In this document: piece by piece, positions 1 through 11,265 of the stretch | Numbering within the stretch: position 1 is the stretch's first letter | Layout: every line of letters starts with the position of its first letter | NCBI GenBank assembly: GCA_963921195.1 | Contig: OY992540.1 | Span: 19,227,136 to 19,291,135, forward strand | Length of the DNA: 64,000 nt | Reading direction: 5' to 3' | From: Pegoplata infirma | Taxonomy: Eukaryota > Arthropoda > Insecta > Diptera > Anthomyiidae | The notes under the pieces: model-generated | The model's database searches: none | Told to the model about the DNA's origin: nothing | The model's input: the letters and a program-made list of their open reading frames with translations, nothing else | Position numbers and translations under genes: made by a program

Positions 1-254
1 CAGTGACCATTTGAATTCAAACTGTACTTAAAATATCAAAAAAATTGAGAAAATGAAAAAAAAGTCATATTTTTCCCTTGTAATCCGTTTTTCAAATTTT
101 AGGCTCAACCCGGAGGTACTCGGAACAAAAAAAAATTTTTTTTTAAATATGCATAATTATTTGTATCCCCAACCTCACATTTTTCAGTGCGAACACTTAT
201 GGATTTAACATTTTTTAATTTTTCTATATAACGCTATGGCCAGTCTACTGTTCA
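1..254. other. AT-rich unassigned DNA
   Basis: No gene is visible. The first ~130 bases resemble 11395-11530 (both run through AAAATAC/ATCA, poly-A, TCATATTTTTCC and TTGTAAT.CG), so this is probably the remnant of a dispersed repeat rather than unique sequence. Confidence 0.4.
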
Positions 255-355
255 TATTATATTAAGTTTTGATTAGATTACCAAAGTACACGTTTAATAC
301 CTAGAAACAAAATTGTAATACCTACAAACAAAATTTTATTCTGTTTGAAGGTATT

Positions 356-525
356 AAGGCCGCTGTTCCAAAAAAAAAGTAATTCACATAAAAAATGTGA
401 AAATTAAAATTTCCGAATATTTTCGATTTCAACTTCGAATGAAAACGTGATCAACAAATCACTAAACTTGATTTCATGTGATTCGGAAATTTTCATGTGA
501 ATTGAAAAGTTGTGAAAGACAGAGG
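356..525. mobile_element. Small inverted-repeat MITE (GGCCGCTGTTCC family), copy 1
   Basis: A ~170-bp insertion absent from other B copies. It begins GGCCGCTGTTCC, carries AGTAATTCACATAAAAAATG near one end and ATTTTCATGTGAATTGAAAA near the other, and closes with GACAGAGG. A longer copy lies at 34823-35109, where the right end reads GAACAGAGGCC, so the outer inverted repeat is GGCC(G/T)CTGTTC. No coding capacity. Confidence 0.6.
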
Positions 526-762
526 TTTAAATTGTTATTTTTATATTTCCCATTTTTATGAATTTTGAGGGAATTATGTGAATATTGGGAGGATGGTGTG
601 TATGGGTACTACAAGAAGGACTGACCCGGTTTCTTTGAAATGATGATTCGTGACTACAAAATTTGATTACCTTTCAAAACGATATATATTACAATACGGT
701 TATTAGAGTCATTTAAGCCAACTTCAAAGGGGGCGTTAGTATGGGGGCTAGGACTTAACATG

Positions 763-1326
763 CACTCAAAAAAAAAAAACTGTAAAGTTGGCAAAAAATT
801 TAGTTAAATTTAACTAAAAAAACACCTGATTTTGAACCTACTAAATTTCTAGTTAATTTAACAAAAAATATTTAGTTAACTTTTCTTAGAATGAATGTAG
901 CAAAAAAACAGTAATTTTAACTAAAAATTCAGCTGAAAATTTCGTAACATTTTTTATTAGGTGAATTCAGCTAACCATTTTTTTAAAAAAAAAAAAAATA
1001 TATATTTTTCACAGCGTTAAGTTCAGCATAAGTAGGACTAATGAGATTTGCATAGGAGGCTATACAAGAAATGTTTTAAATTTTCGACTTGACAAAAATG
1101 TTACAAAAAATCAGCAAATTAATTAGTAAAAATTCGTAAACTCAGTTTTAAAGTCAACAAAAAAAAATTAATTCCAAATTTGTACAAAACTAGTATTTTC
1201 GTAAATTGAACTTAACTAAAAAAAGTAGTTAAAACGCTGATTTTAACTAAAAATTTGCTAAAAAGCCAGTAAACTCGAGTTAACAAAAAAAAGTTTGTTA
1301 ACTTTACAGTTTTATTTTTTTGAGTG
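763..1326. mobile_element. TA-superfamily element T1 (AACTAAA word)
   Basis: Ends are CACTCAAAAAA and TTTTTTGAGTG, followed inward by CTGTAAAGTTG / TTAACTTTACAG. The element interrupts the B-family phrase AACATGGAC and is flanked by a 2-bp TG duplication (761-762, 1327-1328). The interior repeats TTTAACTAAAA-like words on both strands. A conserved non-word core lies at about 1022-1073 and recurs in T4 and T6. No ORF of significance. Confidence 0.75.
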
Positions 1327-1409
1327 TGGACAATTTTTTTTCCAATTACAATATGCTTCTTCCTTAGACCAAAAGATGCTTAAGTTTCAAATTTCAATTC
1401 AAAATTGCG

Positions 1410-2425
1410 ACCACTCTGTGGTACAGGGTATAATGACTTTGTGCTGATGTTTGTAACTACCCGAAATATTGGTCCTAGACCCACTTTCAAGTATACCGAT
1501 CGACTCAGAATAACTCTTTAAGTCATTCTAGCAATGTCCGTCCGTCCATCTAAACGATAAAAGTCACAATTATCAATCTATTTGGCTGAAATTTGAAACT
1601 TAAGCTTTGTTTGGCCTAAGGACGAAGCCTATTGAAATTGGAAAAATTGGTCCATGTTTAGACCTAGCCCTCATACAAATGCCTGCTTTAATTTTAGCAC
1701 AAATGGCTCTAACAACTGTATTATAACAGATACCCTTTGAAATTTAGCAGGTAAACATGTTTTGTATTCAGTAATCACAATTCCGAATTTCAAAGGAATT
1801 GGACCAGTTCTTCTTATAGCCCCCATACAAACCATCTTCCCGATATTCACATAAATCTCTCAAAATTCATGAAATAGAAAACAAATTATTAAAATTTTGT
1901 CTGTGTGTGTTTTAATTTGGCAGGTAAACGTGTTTTGTATTCAATAATCACCATTCCAAATTTAACAGAAATCGGACCAGTTCTTCTTGTAGCCCCCATA
2001 CAAACCACCTTCTCGATATTTACATAAATCTTTTAAATTGTTTGAAATTATAAAATATTTTATAAGAATTTTGTTTGTGTGTGTTAATTATATATGTAAT
2101 CCTTGGAATTCCTATAAGGAACATAGGGCCTCATAATTGCGTACTTAAATTACCTAATCAAATCTGATTATTATCGGACCGTTTTTGGACTTATGTTATA
2201 TGAAAATTTCGCCCGATATTCAGTTAAAGCGGTTTATTGGCAACAGATAGTAGCATATTTCATTAAAATTTTGTTTATTAAGGGGTTTTTTTACACTTAT
2301 TAAAGATTTGACAAAAAAATAGATCCAATCGGTTGCATGTTTGAACTTGGGACCCATTTTCCGGGAAACACTGGTGTAGGGTATTATGTGGTTGGTCTTG
2401 ACCGACTATAATTTCCTTACTTGTT
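1410..2425 (-). repeat. Helentron-like family B, copy with both ends
   Basis: The 3' hairpin (ACCACTCTGTGGT inside ...CAGGGTATAA) is at the low end; a short GTCCGTCCGTCC stretch lies at 1539-1550; the 5' palindrome GGTCTTGACCGAC and the terminal TTACTTGTT close it at 2425. The middle contains a partial internal duplication (the phrases GCAGGTAAACATGTTTTGTATTCA and its near repeat, about 1748-1945). It directly abuts an A-family 3' end at 2428. Confidence 0.75.
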
Positions 2426-2427
2426 TT

Positions 2428-4581
2428 TATACCCTCCACTCTAGTGATAGAGGGTATATATAAGTCTGTCATTCCGTTTGTAACTCATCGAAATATCGGC
2501 CTGGGACCCCATAAAGTATATATGGCATTTCATGTCAAATCGGACACTTTGAATTTTTTTTTTTTAGATTTTCCCAAATTGCTTACAGTTTTTAGTACCG
2601 TTTGAAAACTCCTTCGTGGTAATTTTCAGATTTTTTTGATGACCCGTTCAAAAGATATCGAATTTTTAAAAATTGGTAGTTCGTTCCTTTACTCATATTT
2701 CTTTTACTCATAACTTCTTCAATAATAGTCCAAATTTCAAATTTTTTTTCAACATTTTTGTTTTTTTTACGTACTTTTAAAACAAAAATCCCAAAAAATT
2801 CTTAAAAGAGCTCTAGTATGCGATTTTTAAGTTTTAAAATTTAAATCTCATTTTAATAAAATGTTTGTACTCTTCGATTTTTTTGAAATTTTTTTGTGTA
2901 AAACTTCTATCATTTCTACAAATTTTTTGCCCAGGAGGATCGTGGGATAACGATTATTACTATTTTTTAAAATTTTTTGAAAACATTTTATTGTAATTTT
3001 CCAATCTTAAAATCATTTTTACTGCTCCAATGGTGCGTCATAGAGGGGTCATTTATAAGACCGACCCCCATTAATTTTTACGTCTTAACATTTCTTTGGA
3101 ACAAACTAATACCCTATCTCCAATTTCTAGGGGGGCTCCCACACAAAACGAAATTTTTTAAAATTTGCTCCAACCGCTCTAACTGCCCTAATAGTGCCCT
3201 TAGAGCAATCAAATGTATGACGGAACCACAATATTTTTTTAGTCCAAACATTTTCTCTGAACACACCTACCCTCTATCTTTAACTGTTAAGGCGGTTCCC
3301 ATATAATTTTTTTTTTATTTTTTGTAAATTTGTTTTATTTAATCAGCTTCTACCGGTCCAATGGTGCGTCCGAGAGGGGTCATTAGTGAGACCGACCCCC
3401 ATTTATTTTTACCCTACAACATTTTTTTAAAACATACTTACGCCCTATCTCCACTCCCTAACTAGGCTCCCATACAAATAACAGTTGGAGCAAATTTTAT
3501 AAAAATGTAATTTTGAATGGAGTGGAGATAGGGCGTAGGTATGTTTTAAAAAAATGTTGTAGGGTAAAAATAAATCGGGGTCGGTCTCACTAATGACCCC
3601 TCTCGGACGCACCATTGGACCGGTAGAAGCTGATTAAATAAAACAAATTTACAAAAAATAAAAAAAATTGTATGGGGACCGCATTAAAAACTAGAGATAG
3701 AGGGTAGATGTGTTCAGAAAAAATATTTGGACTAAAAAAATATTGTGGGTCGGTCACTTATTTGTTGGTCTAAGGGCACTATTAGGGCAGTTAGAGCGGT
3801 TGGAGCAAATTTTAAAAAAGAAGTTAGAGCAGTTGGAGCAAATTTCAAATAATTTTGTTTTGTGTGGGAGGCCCCTTAGAAATTGGAGATACGGTATTAG
3901 TTTGTTCCAAAGAAATGTTAAGACGTAAAAATTAATGGGGGTCGGTCTTATAAATGACCCCTCTATGACGCACCATTGGAGCAGTAGAAATGATTTTACG
4001 ATTGGAAAATTGCAATAAAATTTTTTCAAAAAATTTTAATAAATAGTAATAATCGTTATCCCACGATCCTCCTTTGCAAAAAATTTGTAGAATCGTTAGA
4101 AGTTTTACACAAAAAAATTTCAAAAAAATCGAAGAGTACAAAAATTTTCAAAAATGAGATTTAAATTTTAAAACTTAAAAATCGCATACTAGAGCGCTTT
4201 TAAGAATTTTTTTGGATTTTTTCTTAAAAAGTACGTAAAAAAACAAAAATTTTGGAAAAAAAAAATTTTAATTTGGACCATTATTAAAGAAGTTATGAGT
4301 AAAAGAAGTTTGAGTAAAGGAACAAACTACCAATTTTTAAAAATTCGATATCTTTTGAACGGGTCATCAAAAAAATCTGAAAATTTAAAACGAAGGAGTT
4401 TTCGAAGGGTTCTAAAAACTGTCAACAAATTGGGAAAATCTAAAAAAAAAATTTCAAGGTGTCCGATTTGACATGGAATGCCCCATATATACTTTATGGG
4501 GTCCTAGACTAATATTTCGAGGTGTTACAAACGGAATGACAAACTTATATATACCCTCTATCACTAGAGTGGAGTATATAA
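2428..4581. repeat. 2.15-kb near-perfect palindrome (family A ends, foldback-module interior)
   Basis: The left arm (2428 to about 3461) and right arm (about 3517 to 4581) are inverted copies with only scattered differences; the central non-paired stretch is about 55 bases. Outer ends are the A-family hairpin TACCCTCCACTCTAGTGA and its complement. The arms hold the AAATCGGACAC/GTGTCCGATTT motif, then two ~170-bp GACCGACCCCC modules shared with the foldback element at 22023-25185. Reading frames in it are by-products of the repeat and occur twice in mirror image. It resembles a foldback transposon or an inverted dimer of a helentron-like element. Confidence 0.8.
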
Positions 4582-4719
4582 AAAGGTCTTTAATTTTCAG
4601 ATCGTATTTTCTGCAGAAATACTCACAGATTCAAAATTTTTCTTATAAAAAAGGTTCAGATTCTTAGACTATTTTCTATAGAAGTCATCTGACATTCTGA
4701 GACATTATTTTCATATTAA
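4582..4719. repeat. Degenerate fragment of the 35-bp satellite
   Basis: Contains GATTCTTAGACTATTTTCTATAG and ATTCTGAGACATTATTTTC-like pieces that match the unit of the tandem array at 58150-59545. Too diverged to count units. Confidence 0.4.
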
Positions 4720-4846
4720 ACAAGTAAGAAAATTATAATCGGTCAAGACCGATCATATGATACCCTACACCAGTGTTTCCGGATAATGGGTCCTAAGTTC
4801 AAACGTGGACCGATTTGATGTATCTTTTGATAGAACTTTTATACAA
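4720..4846 (+). repeat. Helentron-like family B, 5' end fragment
   Basis: AACAAGTAAGAAAATTATAA followed by the palindrome TCGGTCAAGACCGA, ATACCCTACACCAGTG and the phrase GGGTCC.AAGTTCAAACGTGG. It breaks off at about 4846 where a CCCGGGAT-rich sequence begins. Confidence 0.75.
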
Positions 4847-4930
4847 ATCCCGGGATTCGGGGTTTTGAAATCGTAATCCCGGGATCCCGGGAATTTTCGA
4901 TATTTTTCGGGATTTCGCGATTTAATAAAA
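4847..4930. mobile_element. Fragment of hAT-like CCCGGGAT family end
   Basis: Several AATCCCGGGATCCCGGGAA-type words close together, as in the subterminal regions of the elements at 9779-10715 and 41134-42380. No terminal repeat or target duplication is visible, so it is a relic. The following ~140 bases are AT-rich and unassigned. Confidence 0.5.
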
Positions 4931-5069
4931 TTGAAGTTTTGATCGTTATCTTTAAAAATAAATTATAATTAAATATTTAATTAATTCATTAACATTGCAT
5001 AATAATCTTTTTATATATTTAGCACAGAAAACCTGAAAATTTAGGAGCAGCTTAACTTAACTGGTACTG

Positions 5070-5335
5070 TTCCATAATCTTTATATCCTCCAACCAAAAT
5101 ATGTGGGTCACTCCATTTGTAACGCAGCAAAAAAAATATTTGTCTATGACCCCAAATAGTATATAATTTATTGATCTATGACCGATTTTTATAGATTCTA
5201 GCGATGTCCGACTGTCCTTCCGTTCGCCTGTGAAAGACACGATGCAGTCCAAACCAAAAGAGCAAGACCCTTGCAGTTTGTTACGAATATTTCTTATGGT
5301 CATAAATTCGTTACAGGGCAAAATAAGGCAATGGG
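5070..5335 (-). repeat. Helentron-like family C fragment (diverged)
   Basis: Begins with TATCCTCCAACCAAAATATG, a degraded C-type 3' hairpin, followed by TTGTAACGCAGCAAAAAAAATA, a GTCCGACTGTCCTTCCG remnant of the GTCY microsatellite, and GATGCAGTCCAAACCAAAAGAGC, which matches the C copies at 12866 and 47198. Confidence 0.55.
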
Positions 5336-5637
5336 AAAAATGTTTTCCTTATTTTTTAGTTAAATTAATCTCTGAAAAAACTTTATTTTTTTAAACATTT
5401 ATTTTGATGTCAAAGTTTAAAGTTACATGGTATTTGTCGGTATTTTTTGTGGGCGCGGGTATAAAATATTTCTTCAAATATTTTATAAAGTTTTTCGATC
5501 TGTAGGTCAAGTGTTTGTAAACGTCTTTATTGCCTATATTGTTTAGCATTTTTGGGAAGGGTAAGTTGTTCCCCACAGTATCCTCCGCCTACACCGTCGA
5601 CAAAGACACCCCTGTTCAAAATTCACTTAAGACATTT
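5336..5637. other. Unassigned AT-rich DNA
   Basis: No recognised gene or element end. Short frames on both strands show no family signature. Confidence 0.4.
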
Positions 5638-6396
5638 TTATACCCTACACCACTCTGTGGTACAGGGTATAAAGAGTTTGTGCTGATGTTTGTAACTACC
5701 CGAAATATTGGTCCTAGACCTACCTTCAAGTATACCGATCGACTCAGAATTACTGTTTGAGTCGATTTAGCGATGTCCGTCCGTCCGTCTGTCCATCTAT
5801 CGGTTTAAGCACGATACAGGTCGCAATTTTAAATCAATTGACTTGAAATTTTAAACTTAAGCATCTTTTGGTAGGAGGCATATTGAAATTGGAGAAAATC
5901 GGGTCATGTTAAGACCTAGCCCCCATACAAACGCCCCCTTTTGATTCGTGTTAAGTGACTCTAATAACCGTATTAAAATAGATATCGCTTTTAAATTCAG
6001 CAGGTAATCAAATTTTGTATGCACAAATCACCATTCCAAATTTCAAAGGAATCGGGTCAGTCCTTCTGGTAGTCCCCATACAAACCACCTTCCCGATATA
6101 CACAAAATTCCCTCAAAATTCATAAAAATGTAAATATTTGATAAAAATTTTATTTTTATGTGTTAAACGTGTACTTCAGTAACCTAATCAAATCGGAATA
6201 TAATTGGACAATTTTTGTACTTAGTCCCCCATATAAAAATTTCGACCGATATTCAGTTAAATTGGTTTATTGACAAAAAAACTAACAAAAGACAGATACA
6301 ATCGATCCATGTTTCAACTTTGCCCCATTTTCCGGAAAACACTGGTGTAGGGTATCATATGGTCGGTCTTGACCGACTTTAACTTTCTTACTTGTT
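5638..6396 (-). repeat. Helentron-like family B, complete copy
   Basis: A ~760-bp copy with all parts: the 3' hairpin TACCCTACACCACTCTGTGG...CAGGGTATAA, TTTGTAACTACCCGAAATATT, GTCCGTCCGTCTGTCC at about 5778-5793, the internal CCCCCATACAAA phrases, the subterminal ATACCCTACACCA complement, the palindrome TCGGTCTTGACCGA and terminal AACTTTCTTACTTGTT. Best reference copy of B in the window. No protein is encoded, so it is non-autonomous. Confidence 0.8.
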
Positions 6397-7770
6397 CGTA
6401 TTGAAAAATTCTTAAAAAATAATCAGTCTAAGATAAAATTTCGAAAATTTTTTTGCTATATTTTTTTTTAATTTTAGTTGAAGGGTGCTTAAAAATTCGA
6501 CACGGCTGAGCTTAACTTTTTTTTAGCTATTTTTAATTATGGTTACCTATTGAAAAAAAAGCACTTAATTAACTTGCAAATAAATTCATAACAACATTCC
6601 AAATAATATTCACTTTTTATTGAGAATAAACAGAAAAGATCAAGTACTCAATAATAATAAAAAAAAATATTAAAACTTTTGTTAATAAAAATTAACATGT
6701 TTTGACACAGTGGAATTCTATGACTTACTTTAAACTGGGTTAACTAAATTTACATACGCGTTCAAACACAAATAAACTTACAGACAAAATGTAAAGCAAA
6801 AGGGTGTATCTACAAAGAAATTTTAATATTATTTAAAAATGTAAAACATGTCTTACCTACAAACAAAAAAAAAACGAAATTATTAATAAAAAGAGAAAGT
6901 TAAAAGAAAGAAGACGACCAAAAAAACATTTATAAACAACAAATAATAAATACTAAATTCTAAGAAAATGTTCTCACATACTAATTTGATGATTATAATT
7001 AAGAAATTTTAAATATACTATTAATATTCCAAGTTTTGACAAATTTTAGAATTTAAATATTTATCATTTAAATTAAATGAAGTTTCATTGAATTTTGCTC
7101 AACCCACACTTAAAGAGTAGGAAAACAAAACCTTGGTTTTAATTTTTCATATATATCGAGAGCTTATATTCAAATAGTGCTATCTGCAATTTTATAGAAA
7201 ATTAAGTTTTGATTCTTATTATAAACTGAAAAAAATATGTATGTATATTAAATTAATATTAAAAAGATTAGGTTTTACTTTTAGAACTAACTAAAATAAA
7301 AAATTTTGTGGCTGTCTTGAAAAATTTTGAGTCTGCAGATATCACTATTTGAAGATATGCCTTCGATATGTTTACCTAAACTAAAGATGTGTCATTATTA
7401 AAGTTTTTTTTTTTGTTGTAATACTTTTGTGTCGGTTTTGTTTATTTACTATTTTTTTTACATTTTAATATGTTTTTTGTTAGTTGCTGATGTTTAATTG
7501 TTTAATTATTACAAAAGAAAATACAATTTACTCATTGATAAACATTAAACGTAAGTTTTTTTAGTTTTAATAATTTTATTTATATTTTGTGCTCATAAGT
7601 GGCCTACTTTCTTATTGGAGATTTTTTAGTTTTATAGTTTTATAAAATGCGCTTTTATGTTTATAAACTATTCATTGTATGAACAATAACTAAATTTTGT
7701 AAAATATAAAAGATTAGAAAAAAATTATTAGAGAAAAATTTTAAATTTAGCAAATTTTTATGTTTTTAGT
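6397..7770. other. Unassigned AT-rich DNA, 1.4 kb
   Basis: Nothing recognisable. Mostly homopolymer-rich A/T sequence, with no long frame, no tRNA-like arm and no clear terminal repeat. It could be original non-repetitive intron or spacer DNA. Confidence 0.4.
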
Positions 7771-8366
7771 ACTACCATGCCCGTCCACTATCTTGTTACC
7801 GAATATATTCAATACCCGATAATAAAAGGCTTAGGATTTGAGTCGAAAATGGGGACCCCCCATTTCTCAAATTCTCCTCTACGAAATCCTTACACGGACG
7901 GGAAAAACATATTTAAATTAAAAATGTTCAATTTTATATTAAACATCCCAGCAAAACTTTTCGGAGTCATTCAAAAATAACTAGTTCTAGAAGTACTTCA
8001 AAGCTTATCACGATAGGTTCTCATAGAGCATCCTGGAACTAGTGATGTCACTACTAGTTCTAGAAGTGATCCAAAAGGGTAATATTTTGATTCCAAAGAG
8101 CTTTTTTGGAGTAGTTTGGGAACCAGTGATTTTAACTAGTCGTACATGACTTCTGCACCACTTCCCTGAAACAAATACTGGTTCTCAAATAACATCTTAG
8201 AAGCTGTTTCAAAAACTTATAATTTTTTTCAAAAAAGAAAAAAATATATATATGATTACGCATTTCTCTGTTGCATCTTCTTTTTGGAAAAAGTCAAACT
8301 TTTTGAAATATGTACGGAGGGGTTAAAAATATTATTAAGTATTGGGTAATTTGTTTGGTATTATTA

Positions 8367-9475
8367 CACGCAGAGAAAAAATATGGTTGCGACATGATCA
8401 CGGCAACTATACTATGATCTCTAAACCCAGTTATGATTGCAGCAATCAAGTTATTGTTTTTAAAATTGTATTTAAACCTTTATATGGTTGTTTTAGACAT
8501 TTAATAGTCGCTTCAATCATGATAAAATAATTGCTACATCCAAAAGTACAAAATGGTTGTTGAAACAATGTTATAGTTAATTATATTCTCGACACACTAA
8601 AAATTTGAACATAATATGATTATAACAATCATTAGATAATCACAACTTAATGAAAATTGATTTTGCAAACATTGTCAGGTTTATTCATCAGTTTAGTGTT
8701 TTGCCAGCAAGCAGTTAGTCGCAAAGACGCCACTTACAATTAGTTCTTTAAAAAATTTAAGGCAATTTGAGTAAAAAAATTGGATCAACGCAGAAGGAAA
8801 TGAAATACAAAAATCTACTTTATATAATTTATTTATTGTGCGGTTCAAAAATAACTTTCCATTTTAAATAAAAACTTAATATCGAAAATATTAAAGTGTT
8901 TTTTGTGCATTTTTTGCTTACTGAATGTGTTATAATTGCTGACAACAATTTTAATTTTGAAACAAACATGTTATGATTGCAGCAAATATGTTATGATTTT
9001 GTCAATAACTTAATGTTTATTCAATCATTTATTGTTAGATGACAAAAATGTTATCGTTGATGAATTTTTTTTAGAAAATACCATAAGTTTATTGCACATC
9101 ATTGATGTAAAACGCAGGTTGCCACTAAATTAACCCAAAATTAATAAAAATGGTTTCATATTTATAAAAACAACATTCAAACACAAAAAAATTAATTATT
9201 AATGTGAACTTTATCAAAAAAAAAGTAATGAAGAATTTCTATAAACGTGTGGTATTAAAGCATAATTAATTTTCTCAATTTAAACAAAAAAATATTAAAC
9301 TGGAATCATATTATGATAATTATATAACATTTAGGCCATTATTGCCGCAATCATATAATGATTAACATTCCTTGTTGCCTTCAATCATATTAACATTATT
9401 GTTACAATCATATTCCCAATCATAATATGACGCTCTTAAATCATGATCACCGCAACCATGTTTTTTTTCTGCGTG
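8367..9475. mobile_element. TA-superfamily element T2 (ATGATTGCAACC word)
   Basis: Ends CACGCAGAGAAAAAATATGG and CATGTTTTTTTTCTGCGTG; TA on both sides (8365-8366, 9476-9477). The interior is saturated with variants of TTATGATTGC(A)GCAA on both strands. One stretch differs from the word pattern (about 8700-8745, CCAGCAAGCAGTTAGTCGC). No protein. The frames seen here are read-through of the word repeats. Confidence 0.75.
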
Positions 9476-9974
9476 TAAGTATTGGGGCATTAGTGCAAAT
9501 AGGTTTTTATAGATCCAAATCTGCAATATACTACTTTATTTACTACAGCTGAAATTTTTTATTACAAAAAGTAATCAAAACTTTCCAATTGTAGCAAAAA
9601 TAGTAAGCAATTTGAGTAATCCAACTAAGCATATAATCGTATATTTTTTGGTCCCTACAATATTTTTTTTCTTCAAAAATCGCTTATTTTCTTTCTAGAT
9701 AATTTCCAATTGCATTAATGAAATAAAAATAATACGGAAACAAAAAATACTACTAATTTTGTTCAGTAAAGTGCTGATTAGGGCTGTCAATCCCGAAATC
9801 CCGGGATTTTTGTCATAAAATGAATCCCGAATCCCGGGATTTTTAAGCTCAAATCCCGGGATTTTTGAAATCTTAAAAATAATTGAGAATTTATTTTTAA
9901 AAATACAACTTTGTTCCAATATTGTTACATTTACATAAACAAAATAAAACTAAAACAATTTTTTAATTTTCAAC

Positions 9975-10072
9975 GTAGCTGGCTACGAATTTGGCTAAGC
10001 TGAGAACTCTACCCAGGCTTGCTGAATAATAGTCCAACGCACTAACCATTGAGCCACAGTCACAGAGCCCTT
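9975..10072 (-). other. tRNA-like module
   Basis: Read on the minus strand, TGTGGCTCAATGGTTAGTGC fits a pol III A box and D arm, followed by GGACTATTATTCAGC. The B-box region (GGTAGAGTTCTCAGC) is degenerate. It sits inside the hAT-like element and is unlikely to be a working tRNA. Confidence 0.45.
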
Positions 10073-10599
10073 TGATTAAAGTTAGCAGGTTTTGGCGAAC
10101 ATTTTCTTAAAACCCGAAACTTTGATCGAAGGGCGCCACGGGTAAATTTAATCCGATTGCCCTCAAATTTGTACCACATAAGTTTTAGGCGTAGGAGAAT
10201 AAAAATGCTCCGTTATAAAATAACTCTCCGTTAAATTGAACTTTTTCATACAAATTTTGACATAAGGCTCCGTAAAAATCGGCAGTTAGCAGCTAACTTT
10301 TCATTGAGTAATCCGCCCTTAATGTTTTTATTATTTTAAATTTTCTTTAAACTATTTTTAAAATTATACAGTGCAACAACCAAAATCGGAATTGGATAAA
10401 ACCAAAAGCAAATTAAAGTTGTCATTTTCCATAACAAACCCATCAAGGCTTTTTTAGTTCATTGATAAATATTTAATAATAATAATTACTTGAAAAATGC
10501 ATAAGTGGCGTATACTTAATTTTTTAATTGCCTTTTAATAACAATCAGAATAATTAGAAATCATTTTTTTTAATAATTTCGTTGTAGCGAAATCGACCC

Positions 10600-10645
10600 A
10601 AAGGTTTTCGTGGGAATCAAACCCACGACTCCCTGCTTAATAGGG
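10600..10645 (-). other. tRNA T-arm-like module
   Basis: The minus strand reads TCGTGGGTTTGATTCCCACG, which forms a perfect 5-bp T stem around a TTTGATT loop and matches the pol III B box. No A box is visible upstream, where CCCGGGAT words take over. It is a partial tRNA-derived piece. Confidence 0.5.
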
Positions 10646-11265
10646 ATCCCGGGATTTCTATTTTCAAATCCCGAATCCCGGGATTTTAAAAAACCGATCC
10701 CGTTTGACAGCCCTAGTGCTGATATTGCGTTATATTTTCAACAAAAAATAATTCAAAATTTTTTTTTTGCAAAAAAAAAATGTTCAAAATGTTCCTAGAC
10801 TGCTTCCCTAGAACTAGTTCTGATGGTGACAATTTCAAACAAAAATCATGGGTTAAAGAATGGGATAAAGAATTGGTTCTAGAATGACTTACAGAACCGT
10901 TCCATACATGGGTTTCTAGACTACTTTCCTAGAACTAGCTCTGATGGTGACAATTTCAAACAAAAATCATGACTCTGAGAATGAGATAGAGAACTAGTTC
11001 CACAATAGCATCTTGGAACTAGTTCCTGTCGTGACAATTTAAAAGAAAAATCATGGGTTAAAGAATGGGATAAAGAACTGGTTCTAGAAGTAGTGATGGA
11101 ACCGTTCCATAAAAGGGGTGATTGTTCCTAGACTACTTCCCTAGAACTAGTTCTGAGGGTGACAATTTCAAACAAAAATCATGACTCTGAGAACGAGATA
11201 GAGGACTAGTCGAGCAAAAAAGAAGTACTCTAGCACTAGTTCTGGAAGTCATGCAAGTTTTGCTG

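Larger units (their letters stand above)
255..1409 (+). repeat. Helentron-like family B, truncated and interrupted copy
   Basis: Homology to the B copies at 56464-58131 and 61681-62843 starts near the internal motif ACCAAAGTACACGTTTAA and runs through GAATTTTGAGGGAATTATGTG, TTATTAGAGTCATTTAAG and CCAATTACAATATGCTTC. The 5' palindrome and the 3' hairpin are both missing. It is split by a GGCCGCTGTTCC MITE (358-525) and a TA-superfamily element (763-1326). It ends inside the phrase AAAATTGCGACC, where it is joined to an oppositely oriented B copy. Confidence 0.7.
9779..10715. mobile_element. hAT-like element, TIR TAGGGCTGTCAA
   Basis: Left TAGGGCTGTCAATCCCG, right GATCCCGTTTGACAGCCCTA, flanked by an exact 8-bp direct repeat GTGCTGAT (9771-9778, 10716-10723), the length expected for hAT insertions. 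ATCCCGGGATT words cluster just inside both ends. The 937-bp interior has no transposase; it holds two tRNA-like pieces and a fragment of the GATCGAAGGGCGCCACGGG repeat also seen at 48535-50530. Non-autonomous, recent enough to keep a perfect target duplication. Confidence 0.8.
7947..11265. mobile_element. Inverted-repeat element CATCCCAGCAAAAC with nested insertions
   Basis: Left end CATCCCAGCAAAACTT, right end AAGTTTTGCTGGGATG. Next to both ends the word AACTAGT(T/G)CTAGAAGT recurs. The right half repeats a ~60-bp phrase (CTAGAACTAGTTCTGATGG then GACAATTTCAAACAAAAATC) three to four times between 10790 and 11210. Without the nested T2 (8367-9475) and hAT-like (9779-10715) insertions the element is about 1.27 kb. 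No convincing target duplication; no coding sequence. Superfamily not determined. Confidence 0.6.

Noticed and set aside
2977..3306. 109-residue frame repeated on the minus strand at 3754-4029
   Set aside because: Mirror copies of the same palindrome arm; no protein family signature, and internal modules are shared with clearly non-coding repeats.
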